Both the position numbers and the translations under genes were made by a program. A stretch of DNA of 64,000 nt, taken from positions 108,675-172,674 of the forward strand of contig JAIXMO010000055.1 of the NCBI GenBank assembly GCA_025677825.1, in the 5' to 3' direction. This DNA comes from Helicostylum pulchrum. Taxonomy: Eukaryota; Mucoromycota; Mucoromycetes; Mucorales; Mucoraceae. The notes beneath the pieces were generated by a model, which saw nothing but the letters and a program-made list of their open reading frames with translations, was not told the origin of the DNA and ran no database searches. Shown one piece after another: positions 50,366 to 62,267 of this stretch; position 1 is the first letter of the stretch; every line of letters begins with the position of its first letter.

Positions 50366-51455
50366 ATGCCTTCACCATTATCATCCAAATATACAATTTT
50401 CCAAAGCGACAGTGCTATTGTAAATGCATTTTATAAATGAAAAAATAAATAAGGGGCCCACAATTAATCTATTGTTTTTATAGCGTGCTAAAGGATATAT
50501 TACGGATGATGCACCTTTACGTTTAAGAATGGAATCATTTGTCAAAAACCTTCAAAACCGAATTTGCGCCGATATTGAAGCAATTGATGGTAAGGGTAAA
50601 TTTACACGATCTGTTTGGGAAAGACCAGAGTTTGGTGGAGAAGGTATTACATGTGTTTTATCCGAGGGTAATGTGATGGAAAAGGCAGGTGTAGCCGTCT
50701 CAGTTATTTACTCTGAATTGTCTCCTGAGGCTGTACGTCAGATGCGAGAAGACCGTGGTAAGGATATTAATGTTGAAGGTACAGTGCCTTTCTTCGTCAC
50801 TGGTATCTCACTTGTCATGCACGCTAAAAACCCGAATGCGCCTACGGTACACTTAAACTACCGTTACTTTGAGGTCATGAACCCTGATGGCACTCCTAAT
50901 ATTTGGTGGTTTGGCGGAGGAGCTGATTTAACTCCTGTCTACCTGTTTGAAGAAGATGCTATTGCGTTCCATCAAACCTACAAAGAAGGATGTGATAAGT
51001 TTGATAAATCCTACTACCCCAAGATGAAAAAGGATTGCGATAAATACTTTTTAAATATACATCGTGGCGAATCTCGTGGTATTGGTGGTATCTTTTTTGA
51101 TGATTTTAATTCAAAGCCTGCAGAAGAAATATTTTCGCTGGTAAAGGAACTTGGTAATCGTTTCTTACCGTCTTATGCCGGTATTTTAAATAAGCGTAAG
51201 GATATGGAGTATACAGAAGACATGGTGCATTGGCAACAGATTCGTAGAGGCCGTTATGTTGAATTTAATCTTATTTGGGATCGTGGTACTAAATTTGGTT
51301 TGGCTACACCCTGTGCCAGAGTGGAGTCGATCTTGATGACTTTACCTCTTACTGCTCGTTGGGAGTATATGTATGAGCCCAAGGCTGGGTCAAGAGAAGC
51401 TGCTCTGGAAGAAGTTCTCAAGAACCCTAGAGATTGGGTCCTCTTAGAAAACTAA
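50366..51455 (+). CDS. HEM13: Coproporphyrinogen III oxidase, aerobic
   Basis: Exons are 50366-50419 and 50484-51455, giving 341 aa. The enzyme decarboxylates two propionates of coproporphyrinogen III with O2, making protoporphyrinogen IX for heme. Family motifs are CADIEAIDGKGKFTRSVWER, GGEGITCVLSEGNVMEKAGV, YRYFEVMNPDG, WWFGGGADLTPVY, CDKYFLNIHRGESRGIGGIF, RRGRYVEFNLIWDRGTKFGL and the C-terminal ARWEYMYEPKAGSREAALEE. These include the conserved His, Asp and Arg positions of the active site. There is no long presequence, fitting the cytosolic yeast-type enzyme. It is convergent with the RNase gene, 82 bp apart. Confidence 0.97.
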
Positions 51456-51537
51456 AACAATATCATTTTCATTTATATTTGTATTTTTATCATAATAAAA
51501 TCTTTTTTTATTTTTATTTTTATTACTATTATTACAC

Positions 51538-54367
51538 TTAAATTAATTCTAAATTGACTCTACCTAATAAAGGATCTAAACCAGATACACGAACTTTAAC
51601 TACTTCACCTACTTGTACTTGTCTATTTAACTTGATGATACGGCCGCGAATGCCTAATTCTAATAAGGTACCAGTAGCCATTTCCATGGTACCACCTAAT
51701 TCGGTAGAAGCAGTTCTACTTGGCATATTTACAATACAGTTCCATTCCATTGTATCCGTGAATCCATCAGCTCTCATACGGTCTAATAAACTAATGACCC
51801 AGAATTGAATACTCTTTTGTTGCAAGATGGATAATTGTTTTTCGCGAGACTCGATACCTTTTGCTAACGAGTTTAAATGGTTTAAAGAAAATGGTGCGCG
51901 TTTCTTGCCAAGTAAATGCGATTTAATTTGCCAATGAACAACTACATCCAAGAAACGACGTAATGGTGAAGTGGCTCGCGTGTAACCGTCTTGGATACCC
52001 ATAATAACATGAGGTAATCCAGGTTTGGTGGTTACGGTACTGGGTGGTAATATAGACATGTATTGGACCATGTCTTTTAATTCAATCATACCTGTATCGG
52101 GGTTACGACTTGCCAACATCTCTTCGCGAAGTCTACGGTCTTCAGTTGTCGCAGATGGGTTCCATGCTTGTGTACGGTATGGGATATGAATATTGTTTTC
52201 ATGTGAAAATTTACTGGCGATACGACCACCCATAATCATAGTCTCAGCTACCATTTGACGAGCTGGTGAATAACCAGATTTATCTAATGTCACACGAATA
52301 GCAGGTAAACTAGAAGCATAATTGGAACGAGTAAAATCAATTTGAGGTAAATCCAATGGACTTGGTAAAAGTTCAATAACAGGACTTGCTTTACTGAAAA
52401 ATACAGCTCCGTTTTGTCTACGTTTTTTAGCATGTTGATTTGATAATTCAAAGATATCTAACAAATCTTTTTTACAGTCTTCTGTCACAGTAGATTTTCT
52501 TTGCTGGGCGAAATTATCTTCGTTGGCAAAAGCGATACTGGTAGGATGAGAAAATGATTTAGTAATATCGACTAAAGGATCGTATTGTATCTTGGTCTTG
52601 TCTTGCAGTAACTTATCGACATCATCATAGTATACTTTAGCAACGTTCTTTACCAGACTAGGTCGGATTTTATAGTCTATTAAGTTACCTTTACCGTCTA
52701 ATCTGGTACTAAATGTTAAAGCGTATTGAGATCCATCCTTATTTGTATGTGCGGTTGAGCCCAAACTGAATTTTTTAGAAGAGAGTTCTTCTGGTAACAT
52801 GGGGAAATGTCGTTCAGGTAAATAAAGGGTCTGTACTTTGGTATGCATTAAATCAGTTAATTCGTGTGATGGAGAGATATAAGTTGTTGGATCAGCAATA
52901 TGTACATGTAACCAAGGTGAGTCTTGTCCTGGGACATGTTCAATAGAAATACCATCATCAATTTCTTTAGCCGAAGGATCATCAATGGTATAAACACGTA
53001 AATCACCAAAGTCATGACGAATTGATTGATATGGATCATCTTGAATAAAATCGTTACTCTTGCCAGATAAAAATGCGGTTGTAAATTTGTTCATTTTTTC
53101 TTCACTTTGTTTTGCTTCTTTTGACCAAATAAATTCACCTGCTACTGCAGCATCTTCTACAAGTCCAACGTTGTCCCATGGTTTAAACATACCAACCTCT
53201 TTTAAAAATCGAATGGCTAATGAACGATCAAAGAATAAGGTATCATAGGATCTCAATGCTTTTAATATGTTGGGTACAAAAACCTCGTAAGGTGAATCGA
53301 CAATGACTTTAGGTGATCTAATCCAATCTGCAACAAAATTAATAAATACAATATCGGATTGTGTTAATGCGTTACTGAAATTCTTTGATATATCAAGAGA
53401 GGTTTGAGATAAGGTACCAAGGACAGGATCCGCGTGGTTGTTATAAAACGTAATTAATGCTTTGGCTCTAGATAAGAACCCTGTATAGGATTCATCACGC
53501 GTACGAACAGATGTAATAATTCTGGATATTTTATCACACTCTTCTTGAGGCCGAAGTTGCCATGTATCTGAACCACGTACATCACGAGTTGGAATAAAAT
53601 GAATGTTATCTGATACCATATATAAAAAAGTGGAATGACGCTGTAAAGGAGTTACAGGTTCTTTAGCAGTACGCTTAAATACAAACGAAGCTAATTCATC
53701 TAATGATACTGTAGACTTTTCTTTCAAAAAATGTTTATACATGGATTCAAATTGTTGATGCGATGTTGCCTTAGTTAAATGTAAAGTACGTTGATATTGT
53801 TGAATAGCTCTGTTGTATGCTACAGGAATTGTCTTCAAAAGCCCATTAGAATCCACATCTTTTAAGTTGACAGGTTCGGTGACTGTTTGTGAAACTTGTT
53901 GTGACTTTGCAAAGTCCTTTAAACAAAAGGCAACGCTATCACTTCTAATATCAAATGTCTTTCCGTTACGAAGTAAAACCGTTAATTGTTGAAGTCCACC
54001 ACTAGATTTCTTTTGTCCGACTACCATACCACTGTACTGACCATTTCTAGAAAGAAAGAAAAAACATGAAAAATTTAAGCTTTTTTTTTTATGAAAGGAG
54101 CTAATGTCAAAAATTTGGTAAATACCTGAATGCTTCTACATAGTCACCAACACGAATAGCCGGTAAACGAAAAGGTGCCTCATTGAGGTTAACTATTGTT
54201 TCGGGATCAATTATTTCGATAGCACCCTGGTTTAACTTGGTGGTTGCAATAGTAGGGGTAATAGTAGTCTTGTTAGCTGACGGTATATGCTTTTGTCTTG
54301 TAATAAAACGAGACAGTTGAGTACACTGTACAAAGACTCGAGAACGTTGTCGAGCTAACCTCAACAT
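51538..54367 (-). CDS. DSS1: Mitochondrial RNB-domain exoribonuclease (Dss1-like)
   Basis: Exons are 54367-54126 and 54046-51538, giving 916 aa. The start MLRLARQRSRVFVQ is Arg-rich and amphipathic, typical of a mitochondrial presequence; an upstream in-frame TTG is not used. The RNB catalytic domain starts near residue 460 with YTIDDPSAKEIDDGISIEHV, which holds the clustered Asp residues that bind Mg, followed by LHVHIADPTTYI, ERHFPMLPEELSSKKFSL, AETMIMGGRIASKF and YTRATSPLRRFLDVVVHWQI. A C-terminal S1-like segment ends the protein (VGEVVKVRVSGLDPLLGRVN). In yeast Dss1 forms the mtEXO complex with the Suv3 helicase and degrades mitochondrial RNA 3' to 5'. Confidence 0.9.
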
Positions 54368-54839
54368 TGTGTATAAAATATGTTTCAAGAATAAGAAGAT
54401 AAAAAAAGCTTTACTCTTTTTTTTTTTTGAATTAAAGAAAAAAGCCTTGCCGTGACTACTTTAATTGCTTTCGACATGTTTTACATTTGTTTAATGGGGA
54501 ATAATTACTTGGTTTATATTATTTTTAAGCTGATAATTGAGTCAACTTAGGGTGTTCTCTTTTTCAGCTTAAAAAAATGCAACTGTCTTTGGTTGGCACG
54601 ATTCTTTTTTAAGAGAAATGACGTCCAAATTACGAACAGATGTTAAACTGATATGCCTTCTTCAATATATGCGTATACTCCCAAACAGAACATCAGTTTT
54701 AAGGCAGTGGACCTGGATAAAAGAAAGCATGATGGGAGTATCAGAACTCTTTTTTACCAGAGTTACTTGGTGTTAGTTGATTATTCGGAAGCTGATATTC
54801 TTCATCAATTGTGAAGATTCGTCTACAGGAAATTTGGAG
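54368..54839. other. Intergenic upstream of DSS1
   Basis: AT-rich, no supported coding region. The right part (54650-54839) may be the eroded start of the decayed gene fragment that follows. Confidence 0.4.
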
Positions 54840-55395
54840 ATTGTAGTTCTGGGGCTATGCTTGGCGAGCGTTGTAGCACTGCAAATCTAGATATAATTTT
54901 CAAGAATGGGACGGATGAATTGGGTTCCTGCGAAGTAGGAAAAGATTGCGCTGCCGTAGTAGATGAAAAATACATGGATGATGGACTCGTGAAACTACCA
55001 AAGACCTTGAGAGACATGCTCTCTGCCTTAGTAGAAAAAAAATCCAGCTAAAATAAACCAGTTGGCTACAGTTGGGTTTCTAATGATGGGCAACTAAACT
55101 ATAAAGTAACAAATGATAACAGAAATTGCGTAGGACTAGAAATGGAGCTATTCAGAATGGATGTTCCAAAAGGAAATTTAATCACACGTATTTTAAAGAC
55201 CCCAAGGTTCGAATTTCCTTCTTGCTCTAAAAAATGTTGGACTTGATTTCATTCCTATGTTTGAGATTTCTTGGAAAGGTAAACAAGCAATGTTGGATAC
55301 CGTACGCGATTTGAACGATCGTAAAAGAAAGGCCACGGAACTTTCAGTGACTATAAACCAATCAGTTCACTTACCCTATTCATTTCATCATAGCT
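54840..55395 (+). pseudogene. Decayed gene fragment, possibly of a multicopy family
   Basis: Coding-like text runs in shifting frames with stops. It reads MLGERCSTANLDIIFKNGTD, DELGSCEVGKDCAAVVDEKY, LVKLPKTLRDMLSALVEKKS, then a stop, then MELFRMDVPKGNLITRILKT and KPISSLTLF after frame changes. Composition is normal protein-like, unlike surrounding intergenic DNA. I recall similar text in repeated hypothetical genes of Mucorales, but cannot check it here. No function is proposed. It lies between DSS1 and PBI2 in otherwise empty DNA. Confidence 0.5.
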
Positions 55396-55853
55396 AGTCC
55401 TTCATAATAAATAAAAATATTATGCAACAGTTTTAGTCTACCACGTTTTATTATTGTTATTATAATTAAAAAGAACAAAAACCATTCAACTAAAATGTAG
55501 TCTCTCTCGGTTTCAAAGCATTAAACTAAGCTTTTACTTACAGGAACAACCGCGGGAAGGTGGAGACTATCTGCTCCCAAATCCCCAGTCCCCAACAATG
55601 CTAAAGCTTGACTTACACTTTTTTACTTGGTCCACTAAAATGCGCATATTTCTCGTGACTAAATTTCGGACTCTAAGCGTAAAAATAAACAAGGTGGGAT
55701 TTTTTTTTTTTGGCTTTTTAAGGCGTTTTGTTTATTTATTTTCATACAATCTTTTTTTTCGAAAAAAAGGGAAAAAAAAGGTTATTGGGGTGTGTTTTTC
55801 CAATACAAAATTTACATGAATGAATTTGGTTTAAAGAAAAGAAGGGGGGGTAT

Positions 55854-56165
55854 TTAAGCCAAAAGGGACTTTCCTTGAGTGGTTACTTCACCATCGGCTT
55901 CAACACCGTTAAGGTGGGGGCTTTCGAAAGATAAAGTGCTTACAACAGTGTCGGGGACTTTAACAGAGAAACCCTTGATGGCAGCATTGTATCTGTGGGT
56001 AATTTCAGCACCAGATTGTTCGACTTCTTGAGCTTTAGCGTCAATAACGTCTTGAGGAGTATCACTCTTGAAGGTAACGATATAAGAAGCTACGTTATAA
56101 ACATTAATACACTTTTTTTTTTCACACTACGACCAATATGTTATTATTAATTACTTACAAGACAT
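55854..56165 (-). CDS. PBI2: Propeptide-like protease inhibitor (I9 family, Pbi2-like)
   Basis: Exons are 56165-56159 (two codons plus one base) and 56089-55854, giving 80 aa; yeast Pbi2 has 75. The sequence has the I9 fold pattern: SYIVTFKSDTPQDVIDAKAQ, GAEITHRYNAAIKGFSVKVP and EADGEVTT. In yeast this cytosolic protein inhibits vacuolar proteinase B and aids vacuole fusion with thioredoxin. It stands alone and is not attached to a subtilase domain, so it is a free inhibitor and not a propeptide. C-ending codons suggest good expression. Confidence 0.88.
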
Positions 56166-57055
56166 GTTAATAGTTTGTTTTTCTAAAGCAGTATTTAAAA
56201 AAAGATAAAGAACTAAACTTTTGGTCGCTTTTTCTCGAGCCCCTTTTAAACTTAATTCCAAGCAAACTTGGCGGCGGCTTCTATTATTTTTGAATATCCG
56301 AAAGGGTCACGAGCCGCCTAACCAATAACTTTTCTTGGCCAACCCGTCAACATTAAACTACGTAACTTGTACGTTTTTTTTTTTTTTTTTGCATGTATAA
56401 TACCACCTGACACGAACTCTCGGTTGTTTATATACGTATAAAAAAAACATTTATATCATGTTGAAAAAAAGTAAGCGGAAGTGCTCTTACAAAAAAGCTT
56501 GCCCGTTATTGAAAACGGTTATATAATATAACAGGTTCCGATCTATTACACGGGCAACATAACAAATACGTATTTTCTTTTTTTTTAAGCGTGTATCTCG
56601 GATATAAGCTACGCGATAAAAACTCACACAAGGTTAAAACTCACTTAAAAAAATATATTTTTTTCTTAACCGTTTAATCCTCAAAGTCGATCACTACTTA
56701 CTGTACCCACGCTTTATTTTTTTCCTCTTTTTTGTTCTCATGCGTTCTAGCACGCAAAAAAAAAAAGAGGGGATCTTGCATTATCGAAACAACTTTAGAC
56801 GTTTCATTGCTGTGTAAATAAATAAGTGTAACATAAACTTTAAAAAGTGTAAAAAAGCCGGGATTGGAGCTCAATTTCAAGCTTACGTATATTCGTTTTG
56901 CATATTTTCATACAGAACGGTTTTGTGTGTATGTGTGTGTGTGTAGATGCTAGTTGTGAGTTAAATATGTTGGCGTTATTTTCGCTAGTTGAGATTATTA
57001 TAAACTAACTTGTAAACGATATTTACATGTACAGTTAAAAAGATAATTTACTTGT

Positions 57056-57086
<31 letters not shown>

Positions 57087-57177
57087 CTTCTCTCGGGTCA
57101 CATATGGTGTGTACTACTACTACTACTATTCCAAACGCATAATAGGAACTATTTTTATAATACGTATACAGTTATAT
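56166..57177. other. Intergenic, no gene seen
   Basis: 5' flank of PBI2 and 3' flank of CCS1. It holds an A-run of about 27 (57060-57086), a GT run (56924-56944) and an ACT trinucleotide run (57114-57127). Short ORFs show no domain. Confidence 0.5.
57060..57086. repeat. Poly-A tract of about 27 bases
   Basis: An uninterrupted A-run lying 92 bp beyond the CCS1 stop codon (gene on the minus strand). Its length is unreliable in most sequencing chemistries. Confidence 0.85.
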
Positions 57178-58251
57178 TTATTTAGCTTCTTCTTCTTCTT
57201 CCAACATACGAGCTTCTTCCCATAGTGTCTTTCCAGAACAAGCACATACCAACTTTGTGTTTTCAAAGGCACCGGCACTACGAGCAACAATACCACAGAG
57301 AATACCGTTACCACTATTACCGTCCTTTGTTGTGCTCTTTAAATCATCTTCATTCTCTGTCACCACAATACTTCTACCAATGATATCCCATACTTTAACG
57401 CGGGTACTTTCAATAACAAGATCTCCCCATCCATTTTCATCGACAATGACGTTACCGAGATCACCGATATGGCCATCGTGAATACCATCACCATGAGCGA
57501 CGTTGGTAGGGTTGTAATGATCTCCAGTTGATTTCCAGCCTTCTGAAATATCTCCTGTTTCGTGGATATGAATTCCGTGTTTGCCTGGTGAAAGGCCTTG
57601 GATTGTTAAATCGATTAAACATGTCTCGTTGTCTACTTGAACAAATCTAGCTAACCCAGATTTACCAGAAGGCATAATAACTGTAGGATCTGAGCCGTAA
57701 CAGTCAAAGATACATACTGCTGCACCCGAATGACCTTGTCCGTCAGGTACACCTTGTCCGCGAACAATGACAATACGACCTGTATTCTTTAAAAGTCGTG
57801 ATATAAGAGAAGGAGGTGCTATAAAAGACCAATGTTATTTTTTTATTTGTTTAAAAAAGAAAAAATCAATTTTACCTGTGCCTTCAACGAGTACTTTTTT
57901 ACCAGAAAGATCGACGTCAAATGAACTTACACCTGTATACATACACGGTCAGTCAAATTATTATTTTTTTTTTAAGAAAAAGAAAAAAAAAACTTTTGGT
58001 GAGATATAAATGAAATACCTTCAATTCCCTTTAATACTTTGGTGATATCTTGAACACACGACTATAATATCAACTGTTAATATACTGCAATAGAAAAGGG
58101 CGTATTTGTTCTTTTATATGATTAGTCATACCTGACAAGTCATTTCGACAGCAAACTCGGTCTATAATAATAAAGCTTTGTTTTTTAGTACTGGACGTTT
58201 TGGTACTTTTACATACAAGTCGAAACTTGCCTTGAACGATTTTCCAGTCAT
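57178..58251 (-). CDS. CCS1: Copper chaperone for superoxide dismutase
   Basis: Exons are 58251-58231, 58161-58132, 58061-58019, 57932-57876 and 57818-57178, giving 263 aa. Intron 1 (58230-58162) has a GC donor in the context AAG|GCAAGT. Domain I is an HMA-type copper site with MTCQSCV, joined across intron 2, and VSSFDVDLSGKKVLVEG. Domain II is SOD-like: GKHGIHIHETGD, GDHYNPTN, HIGDLGNVIVDENG and IIGRSIVV. Domain III carries the CxC (KLVCACSGKTLWEEAR) that hands copper to Sod1 and forms its disulfide. The acidic tail EEEEEAK ends the protein. It acts in the cytosol and mitochondrial intermembrane space. Confidence 0.95.
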
Positions 58252-58766
58252 TGTTATTGTAATTATTATTTAATGTAATTCTAAGAAAGAAGACAGGTTT
58301 TGCAATCCCAAAAAAAAAAAAAAAAAAGACGCAGGGCTTACAAATGACGAGCTTTAAGAGTCCGAATGCTACCGTGAGGTAGGCCCAATAGGTTTTCAGC
58401 ATTATAAATCAATTCTTGAAAACCCTTTCATTGGTATAGAAAAGTGTAGAATATTTTACGTTGTAGTTGCTGCCGTGGTGTCCCAGGAAATGGGTGTAAA
58501 ATTGACATGTCTACGAAGAAAAAGAAGGACGAGGCAAAAAATAATAATAGTCGAAGGATAGATATTATACCTTAGCTTCTATATATCGCTTGTGCACTGA
58601 TGGGCCCACTGTATCTTATTTTCCTGTAACTGTGTTTACATATACAAAGTTGTCGTGTTGATTGAATCTCAGAACATATTGAGCTTGACTCAAAAATTTT
58701 ATTATTTCTATTATTTTTCCCTTTCATCTCGAGATCAAATAAAAAAAAAAAAATACGCGTTTCATC
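58252..58766. promoter_or_regulatory. Divergent intergenic region of CCS1 and prefoldin 2
   Basis: 515 bp between opposite starts. Nothing beyond AT-rich promoter-like DNA and A/T-tracts (58739-58753) can be supported. Confidence 0.4.
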
Positions 58767-59329
58767 ATGGCTGCCAAAAGACCTTCCGATGCCGAATTAA
58801 CTCAAAAGGTAAGTTTTACAGAGAATCATAATTGTATAAATGTCTTTTTGTATTAATACTATCGAAAAAAAATAATAGTATAATCAACATAAGAATGAGC
58901 TTCAACAATTAGCTCAAAAAATTGGAGAATTAGAATCAGAAGTTGAGGAACACAAGTAGGACTTTTTTTTTTTTTACCATTCAGCTTACAGTATTCTTGA
59001 AAAAAGAAAAAACTGACGCTTGTATTTAGACTTGTTATTGATAGTATCTCACCACTCGAGCCTGAGCGTAAATGTTTCCGTATGGTAGGTGGTGTGTTGG
59101 TTGAAAGAACTATCAAAGAAGTTTTACCTGCTTTAGAGACCAATTTCAGCGGTGTAAGTACTACTTAAGGAAGAAAAAGAGTTTTTTGGTTTACTTAATT
59201 TTTTTAATTTTTTTGCAGATTCAACAAGTTATCGAGTCCTTATTACAAACCTATAAACGTAAAGAAGATGAATTTGTTGACTTTCAAAAGAAATACAATA
59301 TCCAAGTTGTATCTAAACAACAAAAATAA
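58767..59329 (+). CDS. GIM4: Prefoldin subunit 2 (beta type)
   Basis: Exons are 58767-58808, 58879-58955, 59030-59153 and 59219-59329, giving 117 aa. Two coiled-coil helices (NELQQLAQKIGELESEVEEH and IQQVIESLLQTYKRKEDEFV) flank the beta-hairpin, which carries the prefoldin 2 signature ERKCFRMVGGVLVERTIKEV and LPALETN. The subunit forms the hexameric prefoldin that delivers actin and tubulin to the CCT chaperonin. Length matches the family. Confidence 0.95.
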
Positions 59330-59884
59330 ATTAGACAGGCAAAAAATAAATAGTATTTAAAACCAGAGTCATTTTTGGGCTGATGTAAAAAAAAAAAAAG
59401 AGGGTAGTTCAGGGCAACAACTGCTTTATTAGTTTGATTGTAAAGAGATAAAACAATGTTGCACTTTGAAGACGTTCTATGTATAGAGCTATTATAGTTT
59501 CTGTTAACGTTGATAAGCTCATAGAACACTACTATCAAAATTAGAGAGGGTTTTCGGATGATCAATGTATGAAATAGCTGATAAAATAGCAGAGTACAGA
59601 AAAGGGGGATGTCGTGATAAATGCCTTTGTTTATAGATGTAGTTAATCACCACTTGTAGAATATCTCGGGGGGGGGGGGTTTCTGGACTTGTAATAACAC
59701 TGAGAAAGCATAGCATTAATCACAGTGTAATGCATTCCTTCTTAAATGTTGTCCAATAATCTACGTCAGAAGTTCCCACTTTTTTTTAAACTTTTTATTT
59801 TTTTTTATTTTTTTACACACACACATATTTATTATAAACATATACCTCGCTCTCTCTCTCTCTTATTTAAAAACTTTTTATCAA
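59330..59884. other. Intergenic between prefoldin 2 and ATG18-like gene
   Basis: AT-rich, with a G-run at about 59669-59680, a T-rich block with an AC run (59780-59826) and a CT repeat (59848-59863) upstream of the next start. No coding signal. Confidence 0.5.
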
Positions 59885-61562
59885 ATGAATATTGGAGATA
59901 AAAGTAGTAATGAAATACTGTTTCTAAACTTTAACCAAGATTTTAGTTGTGTATCTATTGGCACAGAAAGAGGTTATAGAATATATAACTGCGATCCTTT
60001 TGGAAAATGCTATTCGAAACGTAAAGAGAGAGAAAAAAAAAAGGGTCATCCAAACTTGAGTAAAATGAAATAAAGAGGGACTAACGTGAACATTTATAAT
60101 AGTTGCTGGTGGAACTGGTATTGTAGAGATGTTATTTTGTACTTCGCTTGTTGCACTTGTTGGAGCAGGTGAACATCCTGCGTTTTCTCCAAGACAATTA
60201 CAAATTATTAATACAAAGGTAACAAAAAAAAAAAGATAGCTATTATTGCAGTGTATGTATTTATATAAGGTGAATACTTTAGAGACAAACTACGATTTGC
60301 GAATTATCGTTTCCTACCGCTATTCTCGCAGTAAAAATGAATAGAAGAAGACTAATTGTTGTATTGGAAGAACAAATCTTTTTATATGATATTAGCAATA
60401 TGAAACTTCTTCATACGATTGATACCAACCCTAACCCTCAAGGTAAATATAATACATAATAATTATGTTAGGGATTCAACTTTTTAAAAAAAAATATCTA
60501 GCTATTTGTGCGTTATCTCCTTCGAGTGAAAACTGCTTTATTGCTTATCCTGCTCGTTCTTCCACCTCACCCTTTTCACCCAATAATCAGTCACCCAGCA
60601 CTTTCTATGTATCAGGTGATGTCGAATTATTTGATGCACTTGGACCTCAAACGACTAATATCGTACAAGCACATAAAAGTCCTGTTAGCTGTATTTCTAT
60701 GAATGCTGAGGGTACTTTATTAGCAACAGCTAGTGAAAAAGTAAGTAAGCAAAGAATATAGCATAATATATAATATATTTATTTTATTTTTTTACATGTA
60801 TAGGGAACTGTAATCCGAATTTTTAATACTTCCAACGCAGAAAAAGTATATCAATTTAGACGTGGATCTTATCCTGCCAAAATTTATTCCATGTCTTTCA
60901 ATCTCGTCAGTTCGCTTTTATGTGTTTCAAGTGCAACAGAAACAGTTCATATATTTAAACTATCAACAAATGGTAGTCCTGGGATCAGTAATAATAACGT
61001 TGCTTATGGTAACAATGGTATGTATAACGACCAACAAGATAAAGAACCAAGAGGAAGAAGTGCTAGTGTTGGGTAAATATTATGTTATATGTATATGCGA
61101 TCGGGGTTACCAACTCTTTCCTTTTTAAAAGTCAAATCCTTCGAAGATCTTCAATGCATCTTGGACGTAATATAGCTGGAAGTATGGGATCATATTTACC
61201 TGATGTTTTAACTGAAATTTGGGAACCTACTCGAGATTTTGCTTGGTTAAAGTTACCAAGCGCAGGTGTTAGAAGTTTGGTCGCACTTAGCAGGTAAATA
61301 AAGAAAAAAAAATGGGATTAAATAAGGTGTATATTCATCTGTTTTATACATATAGTACTACACCTCAAGTTATGGTAGTCACTTCTGAAGGCTTCTTTTA
61401 TCAATATAATATTGATTTGGAAAGTGGTGGAGAATGCGTACTTCTTAAACAATACAGGTATAATATATGGCATTATTTCGTACCAAACAGGTATATTAAA
61501 ATATTCTTCTTTTATATAGCTTATTGGAACCAACAGACGACAACATTAGCTCAGATCAATAA
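59885..61562 (+). CDS. ATG18: Atg18/WIPI-family PROPPIN
   Basis: Exons are 59885-60020, 60103-60218, 60283-60442, 60502-60740, 60804-61072, 61132-61293, 61356-61457 and 61520-61562, giving 408 aa. It is a seven-bladed WD40 propeller: [78 protein letters not shown] and [11 protein letters not shown]. The phosphoinositide-binding motif FRRG (in [17 protein letters not shown]) is intact, binding PI3P and PI(3,5)P2. A loop rich in Asn, Gly and charged residues ([24 protein letters not shown]) fits the membrane-inserting blade 6 loop. It works in autophagosome formation and vacuole shape. Atg18 versus its paralogues cannot be fixed; length favours Atg18. Confidence 0.92.
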
Positions 61563-61839
61563 AGGGGATTTCCTTTTAATTCCTTATTTTTAATTATTTT
61601 GATACAATACCTTCTTTTTTTTTATCCACACACAATATACACATGTAAAACACCATAAACACTTTTTTTTTTCTTTTTTTTTTTTGCTCTGTTGTGAGAC
61701 TGTCTCCAAATACAAATGATCTCATTTCAATTATGAAAGCCGTGTCTTGAAGCGCGAAACAAGTGTAGAATATAAAAATGATTAAATATATCACGTGAGC
61801 ACCCAATTTTAACAGCCTAAGCTGTATTTCTATCGTTTT
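61563..61839. other. Intergenic 3' of ATG18-like gene
   Basis: AT- and T-rich DNA without coding signal. Confidence 0.4.
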
Positions 61840-62105
61840 TTTTTAAAAAGGATGAATCTCTTTTATTTCTCTGTTTCTTTTACATTGCATAAAGCATACT
61901 GTTTAAAAGTTTGCAAAACTTGTTTAGATGATAGAGACATCAATGCAGTTACCAATATCAAAAGTATAATATGGTGGATTATGTGAATTCAAAATATGAT
62001 ATCAAATCAAGACATCCATCATTATACCGAGGTACTACAGCTGTAACTATACCAAATACCTCAACTAGAAGCTGGCGACTGCAGGAATGTCTTTTTACTC
62101 TTTAA
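61840..62105 (+). pseudogene. TnpB/Fanzor-like nuclease C-terminal fossil
   Basis: From 61880 a plus frame reads SFTLHKAYCLKVCKTCLDDR and goes on with DRDINAVTNIKS, then a TGA at 61980-61982. CxxC followed by DRDxNAxxNI is the zinc ribbon plus last RuvC motif, with its catalytic Asp, of TnpB and its eukaryotic Fanzor homologues. After a frame change the text continues RHPSLYRGTTAVTIPN and ends at TAA 62103-62105. No upstream RuvC or N-terminal part survives, because ATG18 lies 280 bp away. It is a truncated, inactive remnant. Exact family membership needs a profile search. Confidence 0.6.
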
Positions 62106-62267
62106 TTAAGTCACATTTTTTTTTAGGGTGTACAAGGACGGCCTTAATGATCCACTGCCTGATTTGAAAGTGCGTGTCAGCTGTCCCATGTGTTCCGTAA
62201 CAATAATAAACTCCTATATTTCAACTCCTTTTTTTTTTCTCTCTCTCTTTTGTATACACATTAAACT

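Noticed and set aside
51554..51808. Plus-strand ORF opposite the DSS1 3' end
   Set aside because: Shadow of the RNB exon; no start context or domain.
55195..55215. GGTTCGAAT resembling a tRNA T-arm
   Set aside because: No acceptor stem, D-arm or anticodon arm can be formed around it; it lies in the broken coding fragment.
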